Below are positions 25,056-34,535 of a stretch of 64,000 nt of DNA, one piece after another; positions within the stretch are counted from its first letter, which is position 1, and each line of letters starts with the position of its first letter. Source of the stretch: CAZCVI01 sp964502145 (GTDB lineage Bacteria > Acidobacteriota > Aminicenantia > UBA2199); assembly GCA_964502145.1 (NCBI GenBank), contig CAZCVI010000035.1, forward strand, positions 1-64,000, read 5' to 3'. Both the position numbers and the translations under genes were made by a program. The notes beneath the pieces were generated by a model. It was not told the DNA's origin, made no database searches, and was given only the letters and a program-made list of their open reading frames with translations.

Positions 25056-26204
25056 ATGACCTCAAAAGTTGCTCTGTTAAGATGCCAAGGTTATAATCCG
25101 GCCCAGGTTTACCAAGCTATAGCCGAAGGGATCGAGTTATTGGGCGGCATTGCCGCCTTTACTCGTCCTGGCGAGAAGATACTGTTGAAACCCAATTTAC
25201 TGGTGGGAGATCGTCCTGACAAGGCAGTAACCACCCATCCCGTGGTATTTAAAGCAATAGCCGAGGTGTTTAAAAACGCTGGTGCTATTTTATCCTATGG
25301 CGATTCTCCGGGAAAAGGGAATCCCGAACGAACCGCGCAACAGGCTGGTATTAAAGAGATAGCCGATAACCTTGGCATTCCCTGTGCCGATTTTCGTACT
25401 GCCGTCAAAGTCTCTTTTCCTCAAGCCTTGTTAGCCAAACAACTCTTTCTTGCTGCTGGTGCTTTGGAGGCCGATGGCATAGTCAGTATTTGTAAAATGA
25501 AAACCCATGGTTTCACCCGTATTACCGGAGCTATAAAAAATCAATTCGGCTGCATTCCTGGACTGCGCAAAGCTGAATATCATGTTAAGATGCCCGATGT
25601 TTATGACTTTTCACGGGTACTCGTGGATATCAACTCGTATTTGAAGCCGCGATTGTACGTGATGGATGGAATCATCGCCATGGAAGGCAATGGTCCACGG
25701 GGTGGCGAAACCAAAGCGATGAACGTCCTCTTATGCTCCACCGACCCTGTGGCATTGGATGCCATTTTCTGCCGTCTTATTGACATGGACCCGGAAAACG
25801 TGCCTACCGAAACTATCGGCCTAGAAGCGAAGCTAGGAACTTATTACGCGGACGACATTGAGATCGTGGGCTTTCCCGATATCAATGATCTGGTGGATAA
25901 AAACTTTGCAGCCGTGCGTCGCAAGCCTGAACGTTTTGCCTCTGCCCGTGCCTTCCCTACTTTCCTAAAAAAATTAATCTCACCGCGACCGGAAATCCAT
26001 TATGATTCTTGTGTCAATTGTGGTTCCTGTATTCTACAGTGTCCAGTCACTCCCAAAGCGTTGAATTGGCCGGGAGGCAATAATGCGGAAAAACCAGTGT
26101 ATGATTATAAAAGTTGTATCCGTTGTTATTGTTGCCAGGAAATTTGCCCGGAAAAAGCCATTCACATTAAAACGCCGTTATTGGGGCGGCTTATCTACCG
26201 TTAG
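25056..26204 (+). CDS. DUF362 domain protein with two 4Fe-4S clusters
   Basis: The 382-aa protein contains a DUF362 domain (about 1-300; KILLKPNLLVG, THPVVFKA, GDSPGKG, CKMKTHGFTRITGAIKN). A ferredoxin-like C-terminus has CVNCGSCILQCP and CIRCYCCQEICP, each a Cx2Cx2Cx3C cluster ligand set. DUF362 iron-sulfur proteins are common in anaerobes and the function is uncertain; a redox role is inferred. It follows the lipoprotein gene by 11 bp and converges with an AAA ATPase gene 18 bp further on. Confidence 0.9.
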   Translation: MTSKVALLRCQGYNPAQVYQAIAEGIELLGGIAAFTRPGEKILLKPNLLVGDRPDKAVTTHPVVFKAIAEVFKNAGAILSYGDSPGKGNPERTAQQAGIKEIADNLGIPCADFRTAVKVSFPQALLAKQLFLAAGALEADGIVSICKMKTHGFTRITGAIKNQFGCIPGLRKAEYHVKMPDVYDFSRVLVDINSYLKPRLYVMDGIIAMEGNGPRGGETKAMNVLLCSTDPVALDAIFCRLIDMDPENVPTETIGLEAKLGTYYADDIEIVGFPDINDLVDKNFAAVRRKPERFASARAFPTFLKKLISPRPEIHYDSCVNCGSCILQCPVTPKALNWPGGNNAEKPVYDYKSCIRCYCCQEICPEKAIHIKTPLLGRLIYR

Positions 26205-26222
26205 CTTAGAATTTGCGCTCTG

Positions 26223-27413
26223 TTATTTCTTCTTGTCTTTAAAGCCAGCGCTTTCCAACCAGATATAAATGGGATAGAGTTTGTTGACAAATTTATAATA
26301 ACCGCGTCCTTTTTCTATGTCTTTGATGATAATACCCAGCTCAGTCATGCGCTTCAGGAAGTTGCCGAACACTTTTTGTTCCGTTTCATTCAGTTTATCT
26401 AAAATATCATGTTTATGGAATTCCGGCTGGATCGCTTCACCTATTTTGCGTAATATGGCGCGATATCGTTCGCTACGAATGGCACGGTATACTTTGGGGT
26501 CCAGGTATTTTTTGCCGATGCGGTCAGCAGCTTGTAGAATTCCGGCCAACACGTTTTTATTGGTGATAGTGTTCGCCGTGGCATCCCAAAACACTGCATC
26601 GCCGATTTCATGCATTAAAATCGGTAAGCCGTTGGAGTATTCCGTCATGGTCTGCAATGCATCGCTGTCTATTTTCATCTGCACACTGTCAAAAGCTTTA
26701 TTAAAGAATTGGATGACTTCATCGTTATTGAGTTTTTCAATCTCGATGACCCTGAAAATTCTCAGTAGTGAAGGTTGGTGTTCGCTCAGGGCGTCTCTGA
26801 TCTCGGGAAGGCCGATCAGCATAAAAAAAACAGGGAACTCCAATTGATGGACAGCCACATAATCCACAAAACTTTTATACCAATTGGCAAAATCGGGTTT
26901 CTTACAGAATCCATTGATATCATCCAAGATAATAAAAAGGGCTTTTTTATCGCCTTTTATCTTCTCGGTAATATTATACAATGCTTGCGGAAAGTGATTC
27001 ACCAATTGGGCCAGTTTTTCCTCTGGGGGATTAAAGGTCACATCAATACCAAAGAAGCCCACCTTATTCACGTGATTACCAAAATAATCGGAAATTTTCT
27101 TAAACCAATTTTTATTATTGTGATCTTTATAAATGGCTTCAAATATTCTGCGCACCAATTCGTTTAGCGTTTCCGTGCCGCCGAGGAAAACGTGGGTGGC
27201 GAGAAAATTCTCCTTTTCTTGGAGAAAGAAACGGGACAAAGATGCCAGTGAACTTTTGCCGATACCACGGTCGCCAGAAAGAAAGACATTCTCAAGTCTC
27301 CCACGGGTAGATTGGTGGGCATACCGGAAAATCTCGGTAACCAGCTTCTCCCGGCCAACAAAGAATTCCAGGGGAACAGGGTTTCCTGGGGTAAAGGGAC
27401 TGTATTCTTTCAT
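26223..27413 (-). CDS. STAND-like AAA ATPase with winged-helix-type C-terminus
   Basis: The 396-aa protein has PLEFFVGREKLV at its start, Walker A GDRGIGKSS (near residue 47) and Walker B ALFIILDDING (near 156), matching orc1/cdc6-like or STAND P-loop ATPases. The C-terminal 90 residues are probably a winged helix (KRMTELGIIIKDIEKGRGYYKFVN). AAGGAG precedes ATG 27413. It is the last gene of a minus-strand run with MNT, HEPN and CHAT genes, separated from the CHAT gene by 321 bp. A role in conflict systems is suggested by the neighbours only. Confidence 0.8.
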   Translation of the reverse strand: MKEYSPFTPGNPVPLEFFVGREKLVTEIFRYAHQSTRGRLENVFLSGDRGIGKSSLASLSRFFLQEKENFLATHVFLGGTETLNELVRRIFEAIYKDHNNKNWFKKISDYFGNHVNKVGFFGIDVTFNPPEEKLAQLVNHFPQALYNITEKIKGDKKALFIILDDINGFCKKPDFANWYKSFVDYVAVHQLEFPVFFMLIGLPEIRDALSEHQPSLLRIFRVIEIEKLNNDEVIQFFNKAFDSVQMKIDSDALQTMTEYSNGLPILMHEIGDAVFWDATANTITNKNVLAGILQAADRIGKKYLDPKVYRAIRSERYRAILRKIGEAIQPEFHKHDILDKLNETEQKVFGNFLKRMTELGIIIKDIEKGRGYYKFVNKLYPIYIWLESAGFKDKKK

Positions 27414-27631
27414 TTAAAACTCCTTATCGTTCTGCCTATCCAGCAATCTATTCATGCAAGCTCCAAGTAATAATCAAGGTCTATATAATATTGTATATAA
27501 TATTAAGATAAACCGTGCCCCCTGTCAAGTGTTGGATAAAAATATTTTTGCCTTGACAAAGGAGTCCACTTTAAATACTGAAGGTACAGATATTCCACAT
27601 GAAGATTACTAATGTTCGTACTGAACGATAA

Positions 27632-27700
27632 CGTAGACGCGGCGTCCCGCCGCATTAATAAGCGGTGAAATATAAGAATGTGGCAAGATGCCGCGTCTAC
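27632..27700. repeat. Palindromic element with GTAGACGCGGC ends
   Basis: GTAGACGCGGC (27632-27642) and GCCGCGTCTAC (27690-27700) form a perfect 11-bp inverted repeat. The interior contains CGCATTAATAAGCGGTGAAAT, which also flanks the 48.9 kb palindrome. It belongs to the same superfamily as the 49-bp element, with its parts rearranged. It occupies the 27414-27734 gap, in which no gene is seen. Confidence 0.8.
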
Positions 27701-27734
27701 AATCCAAAGCGTAATAAATCCCGTGGAAAAGCGG

Positions 27735-30700
27735 TCAGGAAAAAATGCGATCTCTTAAAGACCGCAGATAATAAAAAAGACTTTTACTAAATGTTTTTGG
27801 TTTTTCTGACCTAGCACATCTTCCCAAGGATTCGGCGACATTCTTTACATCAGGATGGTCATCTTCAAAGAATTGCTTATATATTGCCTGCGCATTCTCA
27901 AAATAGCTTTTTGCAATTTCTATTTGCCCTCGAGATAAATAGGCAGTACCCAGATTATTCAATCGGATAGCTACCTTGGGATGCTGCTCTCCAAAAACCT
28001 CCCTATCTATGGTCAGCGACTGTTGGAAATAGTCAATCGCTTTTTTGAATTTGCCTAAAGATTTCCATGCCGAACCTAGGTTATTCATCCCAATAGCAAC
28101 CTGTGGATGATTCTCACCATAAATGCTTTTCCATATGGTCAGCGACTGTTGGAAATAGTCAATCGCTTCTTTGAATTTGCCTAAAGATTTCCATGCCAAA
28201 CCTAGGTTATTTATTCCTCCAGCCACAATGTCATGCTGTTTTCCAAACACTGCCAAATTTATAGTCAGCGCCTGTTGGTAATAGTTGATGGCTTTTCGGG
28301 GGTTGTCATACTTTCTCCATGCCTCTCCCAGGTTATTCAAGACGATTGCCACATTGGTATGCTGGTTTCCAAACACTGCCACATTTATAGCCAGTGCCTG
28401 TTGGTAATAGCTGATGGCCTTGGAGTAATCGCCTAAAGTTAATATCGTGGTTGCAGTTTCGGTTAATAGAAACGCACCAAACTCCTTGGAAAATGCCAGA
28501 TGTTTTCGCTTTCTTTCTAAGAGTACCCATTCCCCTACTCGTTGCGATTCCATGTAGGCTAAACATTCCCGTAAATAATTGACCAACCTCCCTCCCAAGC
28601 AGGGAGCAGCATCGACTTCCCCACAGGCCAAGGCATGGTAAATCCACTCTTCCACAAGAATGGGATATATCTTGTCCCCCTTGGCAGTACATATGATTCC
28701 ATAATAGTCAAACGCCGCCGCATGAGCATCTCTTTCCTTTTCCCCGACCAGACCACTCAATAACTCATCCTGCAAAAGTGGCGTGACACAAAAACTTTGC
28801 CGAGCTTGCAGGTGCTCCACCAGACTTAAATCCAAACTGCGATTTAATAACGCTTGCCAATTCGCCACCCCTGCTTTCTCTGCTACCAACCGTGCCCCTT
28901 CCATTTCCACCGGGATACGATAAATACTGAAACAACGCAAAAACTCAGCCAAATTAGCCCCGCCCCGTTCCAGCAATTCGCGTATTACATGCTTACGGAT
29001 AAACTCCTCCTGCTTATCTCTCACAGCTTCCAGCAATTGCGTTACTTCGACGCCATTCATCTGCTCGACCAATTTATTCAACCATTCCATCAAACGCGGA
29101 TTGCCCATGCCCGCAATCAACAACTCCGTTCTCGTGGACAGGTCTGGATAACAATAAATATGGATCAACTCCCGCTCCTTTTTGCGTAACTCGGCCTCTA
29201 AAAATCCAGTGAGCCAGACTTTATCCAATCTTTTTGCCACTGCATCGTGACCCAACGGGTCAGTCAAGGAGAATCCATAACGGCTGGTCACAATCAATTG
29301 CGTCTGTTTTCCACTATAGGGCAGGTATTCCAATAAAACAGCAAGCAAATCCTTGGCTTCCAGTAGCAATTCGCCTGGTTCACCTTGGGTGACGCCTTCC
29401 AGATTCTGCTCAAAATCATCCAATAACAGCAAGTAATTTTTCTCTTTAAAACTAGTCGTACACAACTTGGCTAATTTTTTCTTCATTTCCAAATGTTCCG
29501 CCAGGATTTTTTCTCCCGATTCATCTTTGGTCACGAGAAAAGCCTTTTCCAATGCTTTCTCCATTGTAATTGCATTCAGTTTCCCGTATACTACAATCGG
29601 CGTATGGTCATTGAAGCGTTCGCATAGTTTCCCACCCAGACAACTTTTACCCAACCCACCTGTTCCCAGTAGTAACACGCCTACTTTGTTCTGATTTTGC
29701 TTCAGAGCCCGCAGACTTTGCTGAATTTGCCGCCGTCGCCCGATAAAACCTTGTTCCAACACTCTCACTTGGCTTTCTTGTAGGTAAATGTGAGTCATAC
29801 TTCGTGGTTTTGGTTTTGCCTTTTGGTTCGTCTTAATCAATGCGGCCATGGATTCGCCGTTACCAAAGAGACGTAACAGCGACCAAGCGGGATGAGAAGA
29901 GCTATCAAACTTATGTAACAATTCATGACGGGCACGCATGACCGCTTCAGGGATAGATTTTCCCCGACTCAATTCACGGTACAACATTTGTTCAGCATGA
30001 GAAGCTTGCTGATCACTGACAGAACGTCCCCACCCGATGACCGCGGGTATATTGTATTCTTCCACCAATTCATGGGCAAAGGAAACGGTGGCTTCTTTCT
30101 CGGAATCATGCATATCGCGACTATCAGGAGTTTCACCAGTGCGACAGCCGGATAAAAAAAGCAAGTGCGGTGGGTTCTCAATCAATGCCTGCTGCCACAA
30201 CTCTTCAGTAAACACCTTCCGTTCAGCGCCAGTCTCTGTTTCCATGATAAAAAAAGGTCGCCCCTGATTATCAATATCGGCATGACCGGAGAGATGCACA
30301 ATATCGTAGCTATTTTTCAGTAGTTGGTCCCGCAATCCTTCCAAACTGCCAGAATCCTCCACTTCCATATCAATAGGCAGGTTTGCAGTAACATTAAAAA
30401 TGGTCTCTTCTTCCCGCTCGAAGTCCAATTCAGGCTTGATATCAAGGGCAGAACAGGCCATAAACAGCAATTTTAAGGGCCGATCTTGGGGAATCATCTT
30501 GTTCTCGGTCCCCCAATCAGATACGCAGCGCACGAGGTGCAGTCGTTCTGTCAAAAGGAAGGAATTTTCCTGGGCCATCAGTTCAAAAGGCCAATCGGCG
30601 GTCCGTTTATCGGGGCACAATAACAGGGTTAATTTTTCGCCCTGTTGCGCAGCATGGTCCATGGCCTGTTGCAACAGATGTTTCTCGCCGTTTAGGAAAG

Positions 30701-30878
30701 AAAAGAGCTTAAGACCGACTGCCAACTGAAAACGAGGGTGTTGCCAGTTCTTTTCGACATCATCGGGTGTAATGGTGGCAGTGGTTTCCGTTGTATGGGT
30801 AGCCATGTTTTCCCAAATGAGTGTAAATGGTTCAGGTGGCGTGCCAGATTTGATAGTTACTTTAAATACGATGGTCAT
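27735..30878 (-). CDS. CHAT protease-NB-ARC-TPR protein (STAND, caspase-like)
   Basis: The 1047-aa protein has a CHAT caspase-like domain (about 85-340) with catalytic His199 in VHLSGHAD and Cys245 in LFLSGCRTGE. An NB-ARC-type ATPase (about 375-700) shows Walker A LLGTGGLGKS and Walker B LLLLDDFEQ. The C-terminal tetratricopeptide repeats (about 820-1030) have a 42-residue period. Proteins of this build act as sensor-switch-effector machines in antiphage immunity or programmed death; the trigger here is unknown. Neighbouring TPR units are nearly identical at DNA level (28015-28084 and 28141-28210), which suggests recent sensor expansion. AAGGAGAG precedes the ATG. Confidence 0.88.
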   Translation of the reverse strand: MTIVFKVTIKSGTPPEPFTLIWENMATHTTETTATITPDDVEKNWQHPRFQLAVGLKLFSFLNGEKHLLQQAMDHAAQQGEKLTLLLCPDKRTADWPFELMAQENSFLLTERLHLVRCVSDWGTENKMIPQDRPLKLLFMACSALDIKPELDFEREEETIFNVTANLPIDMEVEDSGSLEGLRDQLLKNSYDIVHLSGHADIDNQGRPFFIMETETGAERKVFTEELWQQALIENPPHLLFLSGCRTGETPDSRDMHDSEKEATVSFAHELVEEYNIPAVIGWGRSVSDQQASHAEQMLYRELSRGKSIPEAVMRARHELLHKFDSSSHPAWSLLRLFGNGESMAALIKTNQKAKPKPRSMTHIYLQESQVRVLEQGFIGRRRQIQQSLRALKQNQNKVGVLLLGTGGLGKSCLGGKLCERFNDHTPIVVYGKLNAITMEKALEKAFLVTKDESGEKILAEHLEMKKKLAKLCTTSFKEKNYLLLLDDFEQNLEGVTQGEPGELLLEAKDLLAVLLEYLPYSGKQTQLIVTSRYGFSLTDPLGHDAVAKRLDKVWLTGFLEAELRKKERELIHIYCYPDLSTRTELLIAGMGNPRLMEWLNKLVEQMNGVEVTQLLEAVRDKQEEFIRKHVIRELLERGGANLAEFLRCFSIYRIPVEMEGARLVAEKAGVANWQALLNRSLDLSLVEHLQARQSFCVTPLLQDELLSGLVGEKERDAHAAAFDYYGIICTAKGDKIYPILVEEWIYHALACGEVDAAPCLGGRLVNYLRECLAYMESQRVGEWVLLERKRKHLAFSKEFGAFLLTETATTILTLGDYSKAISYYQQALAINVAVFGNQHTNVAIVLNNLGEAWRKYDNPRKAINYYQQALTINLAVFGKQHDIVAGGINNLGLAWKSLGKFKEAIDYFQQSLTIWKSIYGENHPQVAIGMNNLGSAWKSLGKFKKAIDYFQQSLTIDREVFGEQHPKVAIRLNNLGTAYLSRGQIEIAKSYFENAQAIYKQFFEDDHPDVKNVAESLGRCARSEKPKTFSKSLFYYLRSLRDRIFS

Positions 30879-30956
30879 ATTTTCTCTCCTTTAAGATTGG
30901 GTATATCTATACACAGCCTTCGTCTGCAAAAAACTTATCCATTACGAAAAGATTCT

Positions 30957-31364
30957 CTATGAGTCTGTTTGATGGATCAGCGTTTCAATCTTGCCTATTA
31001 ACTCATTTAACTCTTCTGTCATCAACACCAGTTCCTCTTTTTTGAATTCTACATAATCGGCATAATCAGCCTGAGAACGTTCATCAAAAGCCTTATGAAT
31101 AAATTGCCCAAACTTTTTATCAATTATGCTCTCTTTGACATATTTTTTATTGAACCAGCCAATCAGTTGCTGGTGTTTTCGGGTTTGAAATTTGTCTTTT
31201 AAGGCGATGGCAGATAAGATATAAAAGGTGCTGTAATAAATACGGTTCATAGCCAGATGCAATTTATCGTTCTCAAGAAGAAACCGGACATCTTCCGCTG
31301 CCGTTTTGGCTTTTTCAATTCGGTAGGCGATTAAGGTTTGTCTATCGTTTTCTTCTATAGTCAT
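30957..31364 (-). CDS. HEPN domain protein (UPF0332-like)
   Basis: The 135-aa helical protein matches the HEPN/UPF0332 pattern, with NRIYYSTFYILSAIAL and a C-terminal DERSQADYADYVEF segment at the position of the RxxADY motif. HEPN proteins paired with MNT nucleotidyltransferases are usually RNases held inactive by the partner. Its ATG overlaps the MNT stop codon by ATGA, so the pair is co-translated. The CHAT-STAND gene follows 78 bp downstream on the same strand. Confidence 0.85.
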   Translation of the reverse strand: MTIEENDRQTLIAYRIEKAKTAAEDVRFLLENDKLHLAMNRIYYSTFYILSAIALKDKFQTRKHQQLIGWFNKKYVKESIIDKKFGQFIHKAFDERSQADYADYVEFKKEELVLMTEELNELIGKIETLIHQTDS

Positions 31365-31678
31365 ACCGCTATCCCGTGGGCCATTGCATTCAAGATGAAT
31401 GGTTGTTTACCTTTGATGGTTTTCAGTTCCGCTTTTGAAATCAGTTTGACATCCGTCAGGATATCGTATTTCAGGTCTATTTCATAGCAGGAGGCCAGAA
31501 CGGCGTTTTTCAATTGCCAATCATACTCATTTTCCATGATTACCAGGAAATCGTAATCGGAGTAGTCGCGGGCGTTCCCCATAGCTTGAGACCCAAATAG
31601 TATTACTTTATGAATTTGCCCTGCAAATTGAGCCATTAACAGTGCAGTCAGTTCTTTTAAAATTTTTTTCTTTTCCAC
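31361..31678 (-). CDS. MNT nucleotidyltransferase, HEPN partner
   Basis: The 105-aa product has the minimal nucleotidyltransferase motif LFGSQAMGNARDYSDYDFLV (GSx-N-DYD). In characterised HEPN/MNT modules the MNT protein inactivates the HEPN toxin, for example by adding AMP. GTG 31678 is proposed as start because the promoter's -10 box ends 6 nt upstream; the TTG at 31693 lies inside the promoter. It heads the MNT-HEPN-CHAT-AAA run. Confidence 0.8.
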   Translation of the reverse strand: MEKKKILKELTALLMAQFAGQIHKVILFGSQAMGNARDYSDYDFLVIMENEYDWQLKNAVLASCYEIDLKYDILTDVKLISKAELKTIKGKQPFILNAMAHGIAV

Positions 31679-31684
31679 ATCCTT

Positions 31685-31713
31685 AATATGCAATATCTTT
31701 CATTTTTTGTCAA
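31685..31713 (-). promoter_or_regulatory. Leaderless-type promoter of the MNT-HEPN-CHAT run
   Basis: On the minus strand TTGACA (31713-31708), 17 bp, CATATT (31690-31685), 6 nt, GTG 31678. The -35 is perfect and the -10 matches four of six positions. Confidence 0.6.
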
Positions 31714-31841
31714 TAGTCTCCATGGTTTTTCTGACAATAGGCAACCCACTACTTGAAATCCCCCAACCACTTCTCTGTTGAAAAACACACCACCATATGA
31801 TTCTTCTTAAAAATCTGCTACAATGTTCTCTGGAGGAAAAA

Positions 31842-32846
31842 ATGCACAAAACAATCGGTCTTATCTTATTATCTTTGAGTTTGTTTTTCTTTATCATGGT
31901 TTCATTTTCCTGGGCTGCCAAACCACCGGTACGTCCAGTTACCACCTATTCCATCGTGGCCTACGATGAAACCACCGGACAGATGGGAGTGGCAGTTCAA
32001 TCCCATTGGTTCTCGGTAGGGTCTGTAGTGGCCTGGGCCGAAGCAGGGGTGGGCGCGGTAGCAACACAATCTTTTGTCGAGGTTTCTTACGGCCCCCTGG
32101 GTTTGGAGTTGATGCGAGCGGGGAAAACTTCCCAACAAGCATTAACTGGTCTTCTGGCTACAGATATGAATGAAGCGGTACGCCAAGTGGCCATGGTCGA
32201 TGTTAATGGCAATGTGGCGACTCATACAGGGAAAAAATGCATTGAAGCCGCAGGCCATTTTCAAGGCAAAAACTATTCCTGCCAAGCGAATATGATGGAA
32301 AAAAACACGGTCTGGAACGCGATGTCAAAAGCCTACGAAAACACCGGCGGCGAACTGGTTGACCGCCTGATGGCTGCCCTGGAAGCAGCACAAAAAGAAG
32401 GAGGCGATATTCGCGGTAAACAATCGGCTGCTATAATCGTGGTCAGTACCAAATCCCCAGGCGCTGCTTGGAAAGGACGTATTTTTGATCTCCGTGTGGA
32501 AGATAACCCGGAACCACTAATTGAAATGAAACGCCTGATTACTATCGCAAAAGCCTACAATCACATGAACGCGGGCGACGACTGCCTGACACAAAACAAC
32601 ATCCCCGGCGCACTGAAAGAATATTCAACGGCCATGGGAATCTACCCAGGAAACCCGGAAATGGTGTTCTGGCCCGCCGTGACTATGGCAGCCCAAGGTC
32701 AGGTGGAAGAAAGCCTGCCGCTGTTTAAAAAAGCCTTCGAAAAAGACATACGATGGGCGGAACTACTCAAACGATTACCCGCAGTAGGACAATTTCCCAA
32801 TGACCCGGAACTATTAAAACGAATTTTAACCCAGCTCCCTGAATAA
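31842..32846 (+). CDS. Exported DUF1028 protein with C-terminal TPR-like region
   Basis: The 334-aa product has a signal peptide (about 1-26), a DUF1028 domain (about 30-225; YSIVAYDETTGQMGVAVQSH, ATQSFVEVSYG) with an Ntn-hydrolase-like look, and a helical TPR-like tail (about 230-330). DUF1028 proteins are often predicted amidases or peptidases of the cell envelope; the activity is unproven. ATG 31842 is preferred over 31797 because TCTGGAGGAAAAA precedes it. TACAAT about 25 bp upstream may be its -10 box. Confidence 0.85.
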   Translation: MHKTIGLILLSLSLFFFIMVSFSWAAKPPVRPVTTYSIVAYDETTGQMGVAVQSHWFSVGSVVAWAEAGVGAVATQSFVEVSYGPLGLELMRAGKTSQQALTGLLATDMNEAVRQVAMVDVNGNVATHTGKKCIEAAGHFQGKNYSCQANMMEKNTVWNAMSKAYENTGGELVDRLMAALEAAQKEGGDIRGKQSAAIIVVSTKSPGAAWKGRIFDLRVEDNPEPLIEMKRLITIAKAYNHMNAGDDCLTQNNIPGALKEYSTAMGIYPGNPEMVFWPAVTMAAQGQVEESLPLFKKAFEKDIRWAELLKRLPAVGQFPNDPELLKRILTQLPE

Positions 32847-32869
32847 AAAAACAAATGATGCCTCCGGCG

Positions 32870-33026
32870 GCCAAGAACCTTTTCAGAGAAAAGGTTCCTG
32901 GACCTCCAAAAGCTTTTGCTATTTTAAGAACTCAGTCAATTGTATCTAAAAAGGTAGGCAAACAAAGGTGACATAGGAGATTGGGGACGCAGTCCCCTTC
33001 CTGGACCTCCAAAAGCTTTTGCTATT
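32870..33026. terminator. Hairpins and 27-bp direct repeat between converging genes
   Basis: AAGAACCTTTTC pairs with GAAAAGGTTC (hairpin about 32872-32902), and GGGGACGCAGTCCCC forms a second one near 32983. A 27-bp sequence starting CCTGGACCTCC occurs at 32898-32924 and again at 33000-33026. The block separates the DUF1028 gene from the converging pilT gene and probably acts as a bidirectional terminator. Confidence 0.65.
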
Positions 33027-33038
33027 AAGAATTCGTCT

Positions 33039-34535
33039 TTACCCTGAGGGTTTGTCATTGATTAGTTTCTTGCCTCTGAGAAGAGTTCTTAGATTCTCTT
33101 TGTCTATTGCTTTGGAAATCGCTTCATCCGCATCAACGATACCTTTTTCCGTTAGTTCCAGCAGATGCGAGTTGATCATTTGCATACCAAGTCCTTTGCC
33201 TGTTTGCATCAGCGTGGCGATCTGGTAATTTTTTCCTTCCCGGATCAGGTTCGTAACCGCAGGGGTAACGACCATTACTTCATACGCACCGATTCGCCCA
33301 CCCTTTTTACGTTTTAACAGCGTCTGCGACACCACACCAATCAACGCATCAGACAACATCGCTTTAATTTGCGCCTGCTGGTCCGAAGGGAATTGATCAA
33401 TGATACGGTCCACAGTGCCAATAGCGGTAGACGTGTGCAATGTACCAAACACCAGATGGCCAGTCACAGCCATTTCAATGGCAATGGCAATCGTTTCCAA
33501 GTCGCGCATTTCCCCTACCAGGATGATATCCGGGTCCTCACGTAATGCCGCACGCAATGCTTTTTTGAAGGATTGCGTATGCGTATGAATCTCCCGTTGA
33601 TTAATCAAGGACATTTTATTCTGATGCACAAACTCTACCGGGTCTTCAATCGTGATGATGTGTTTTCGTTGTGTATCGTTGATATGATCAATTAATGCGG
33701 CCAGAGTCGTGGATTTGCCACTGCCAGTCGGACCCGTAACCAAAATCAAACCCTTGGGAATTTCACACATCTCGACTATAGCGCGCGGCACCTGCAAATC
33801 ATCAATCGTCAGTATCTTTGTCGGGATAATCCGAAACACGGCACCCACGCCCCGGATGTCCCGGAAAAGATTGGCTCTGAACCGCGCTGAACCAGTCACT
33901 GAATAGGCAAAATCAGTATCATTGGTCTCATTAAATTCAGTGATATTCCGCTCAGGCGAAATCCGCTTGACCTCGGTGAACACCATCTCCTCGGTGAGTA
34001 TAGGGAACTCATCCAATACTACCATATCACCATCAATACGCATGGAAGGTTTGCATAGAGTCGCCAGATGAAGGTCCGATGCTTTTTTTTCGATCATCAA
34101 TTTCAACATCGTATCCAAGTTAAATGGAAGCATCTGCGCGGGGGGCATAACCGTTTTAGGAGACCGTTCTTCAAGCTCTTCAAGCGGTTCTTCGCCGGGC
34201 ATGGATTCCGGGACCACGGCGTCCGGCTCTTTTACTGGCGCCTGCCCGATCGTATTCATATCTTGCACCTGCGACCCAGGAACCAAAAACTCCCGCCGTA
34301 AACCTTGTCGCTTGGATAGAATAACCTTGCCATTGTGGGATATCTCGGAACTATTATTAAAAATCTTGGCATATTCCGCTTCCAAGAAATTGAATTCTTT
34401 TTCGCCAATTGTTTTGGGCATGAGAGGATGTTTTTGATTCGCTTTCAAGATATAAATCGGTTCTTCAATACCTACTATTAATTTTTCGCCGCCCACCTTT
34501 AATAGTTGATCCAGTAATTTTTCTATATTGCTCAT
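33039..34535 (-). CDS. pilT: Type IV pilus retraction ATPase PilT with N-terminal extension
   Basis: The 498-aa protein has a PilT ATPase core (about 140-490) with KASDLHL, Walker A GPTGSGKSTT, the Asp box ITIEDPVEF, Walker B DPDIILVGEMRDLET, the His box HLVFGTLHT and a PilT-type VTNLIREGK. Ordinary PilT is about 350 residues. The extra N-terminal 135 residues include a GEKEFNFL-type domain and a Pro/Glu-rich linker, and may dock the motor to a partner. It overlaps the upstream gene by 4 bp, so the two are co-translated. Pilus assembly genes are not in the window. Confidence 0.92.
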   Translation of the reverse strand: MSNIEKLLDQLLKVGGEKLIVGIEEPIYILKANQKHPLMPKTIGEKEFNFLEAEYAKIFNNSSEISHNGKVILSKRQGLRREFLVPGSQVQDMNTIGQAPVKEPDAVVPESMPGEEPLEELEERSPKTVMPPAQMLPFNLDTMLKLMIEKKASDLHLATLCKPSMRIDGDMVVLDEFPILTEEMVFTEVKRISPERNITEFNETNDTDFAYSVTGSARFRANLFRDIRGVGAVFRIIPTKILTIDDLQVPRAIVEMCEIPKGLILVTGPTGSGKSTTLAALIDHINDTQRKHIITIEDPVEFVHQNKMSLINQREIHTHTQSFKKALRAALREDPDIILVGEMRDLETIAIAIEMAVTGHLVFGTLHTSTAIGTVDRIIDQFPSDQQAQIKAMLSDALIGVVSQTLLKRKKGGRIGAYEVMVVTPAVTNLIREGKNYQIATLMQTGKGLGMQMINSHLLELTEKGIVDADEAISKAIDKENLRTLLRGKKLINDKPSG

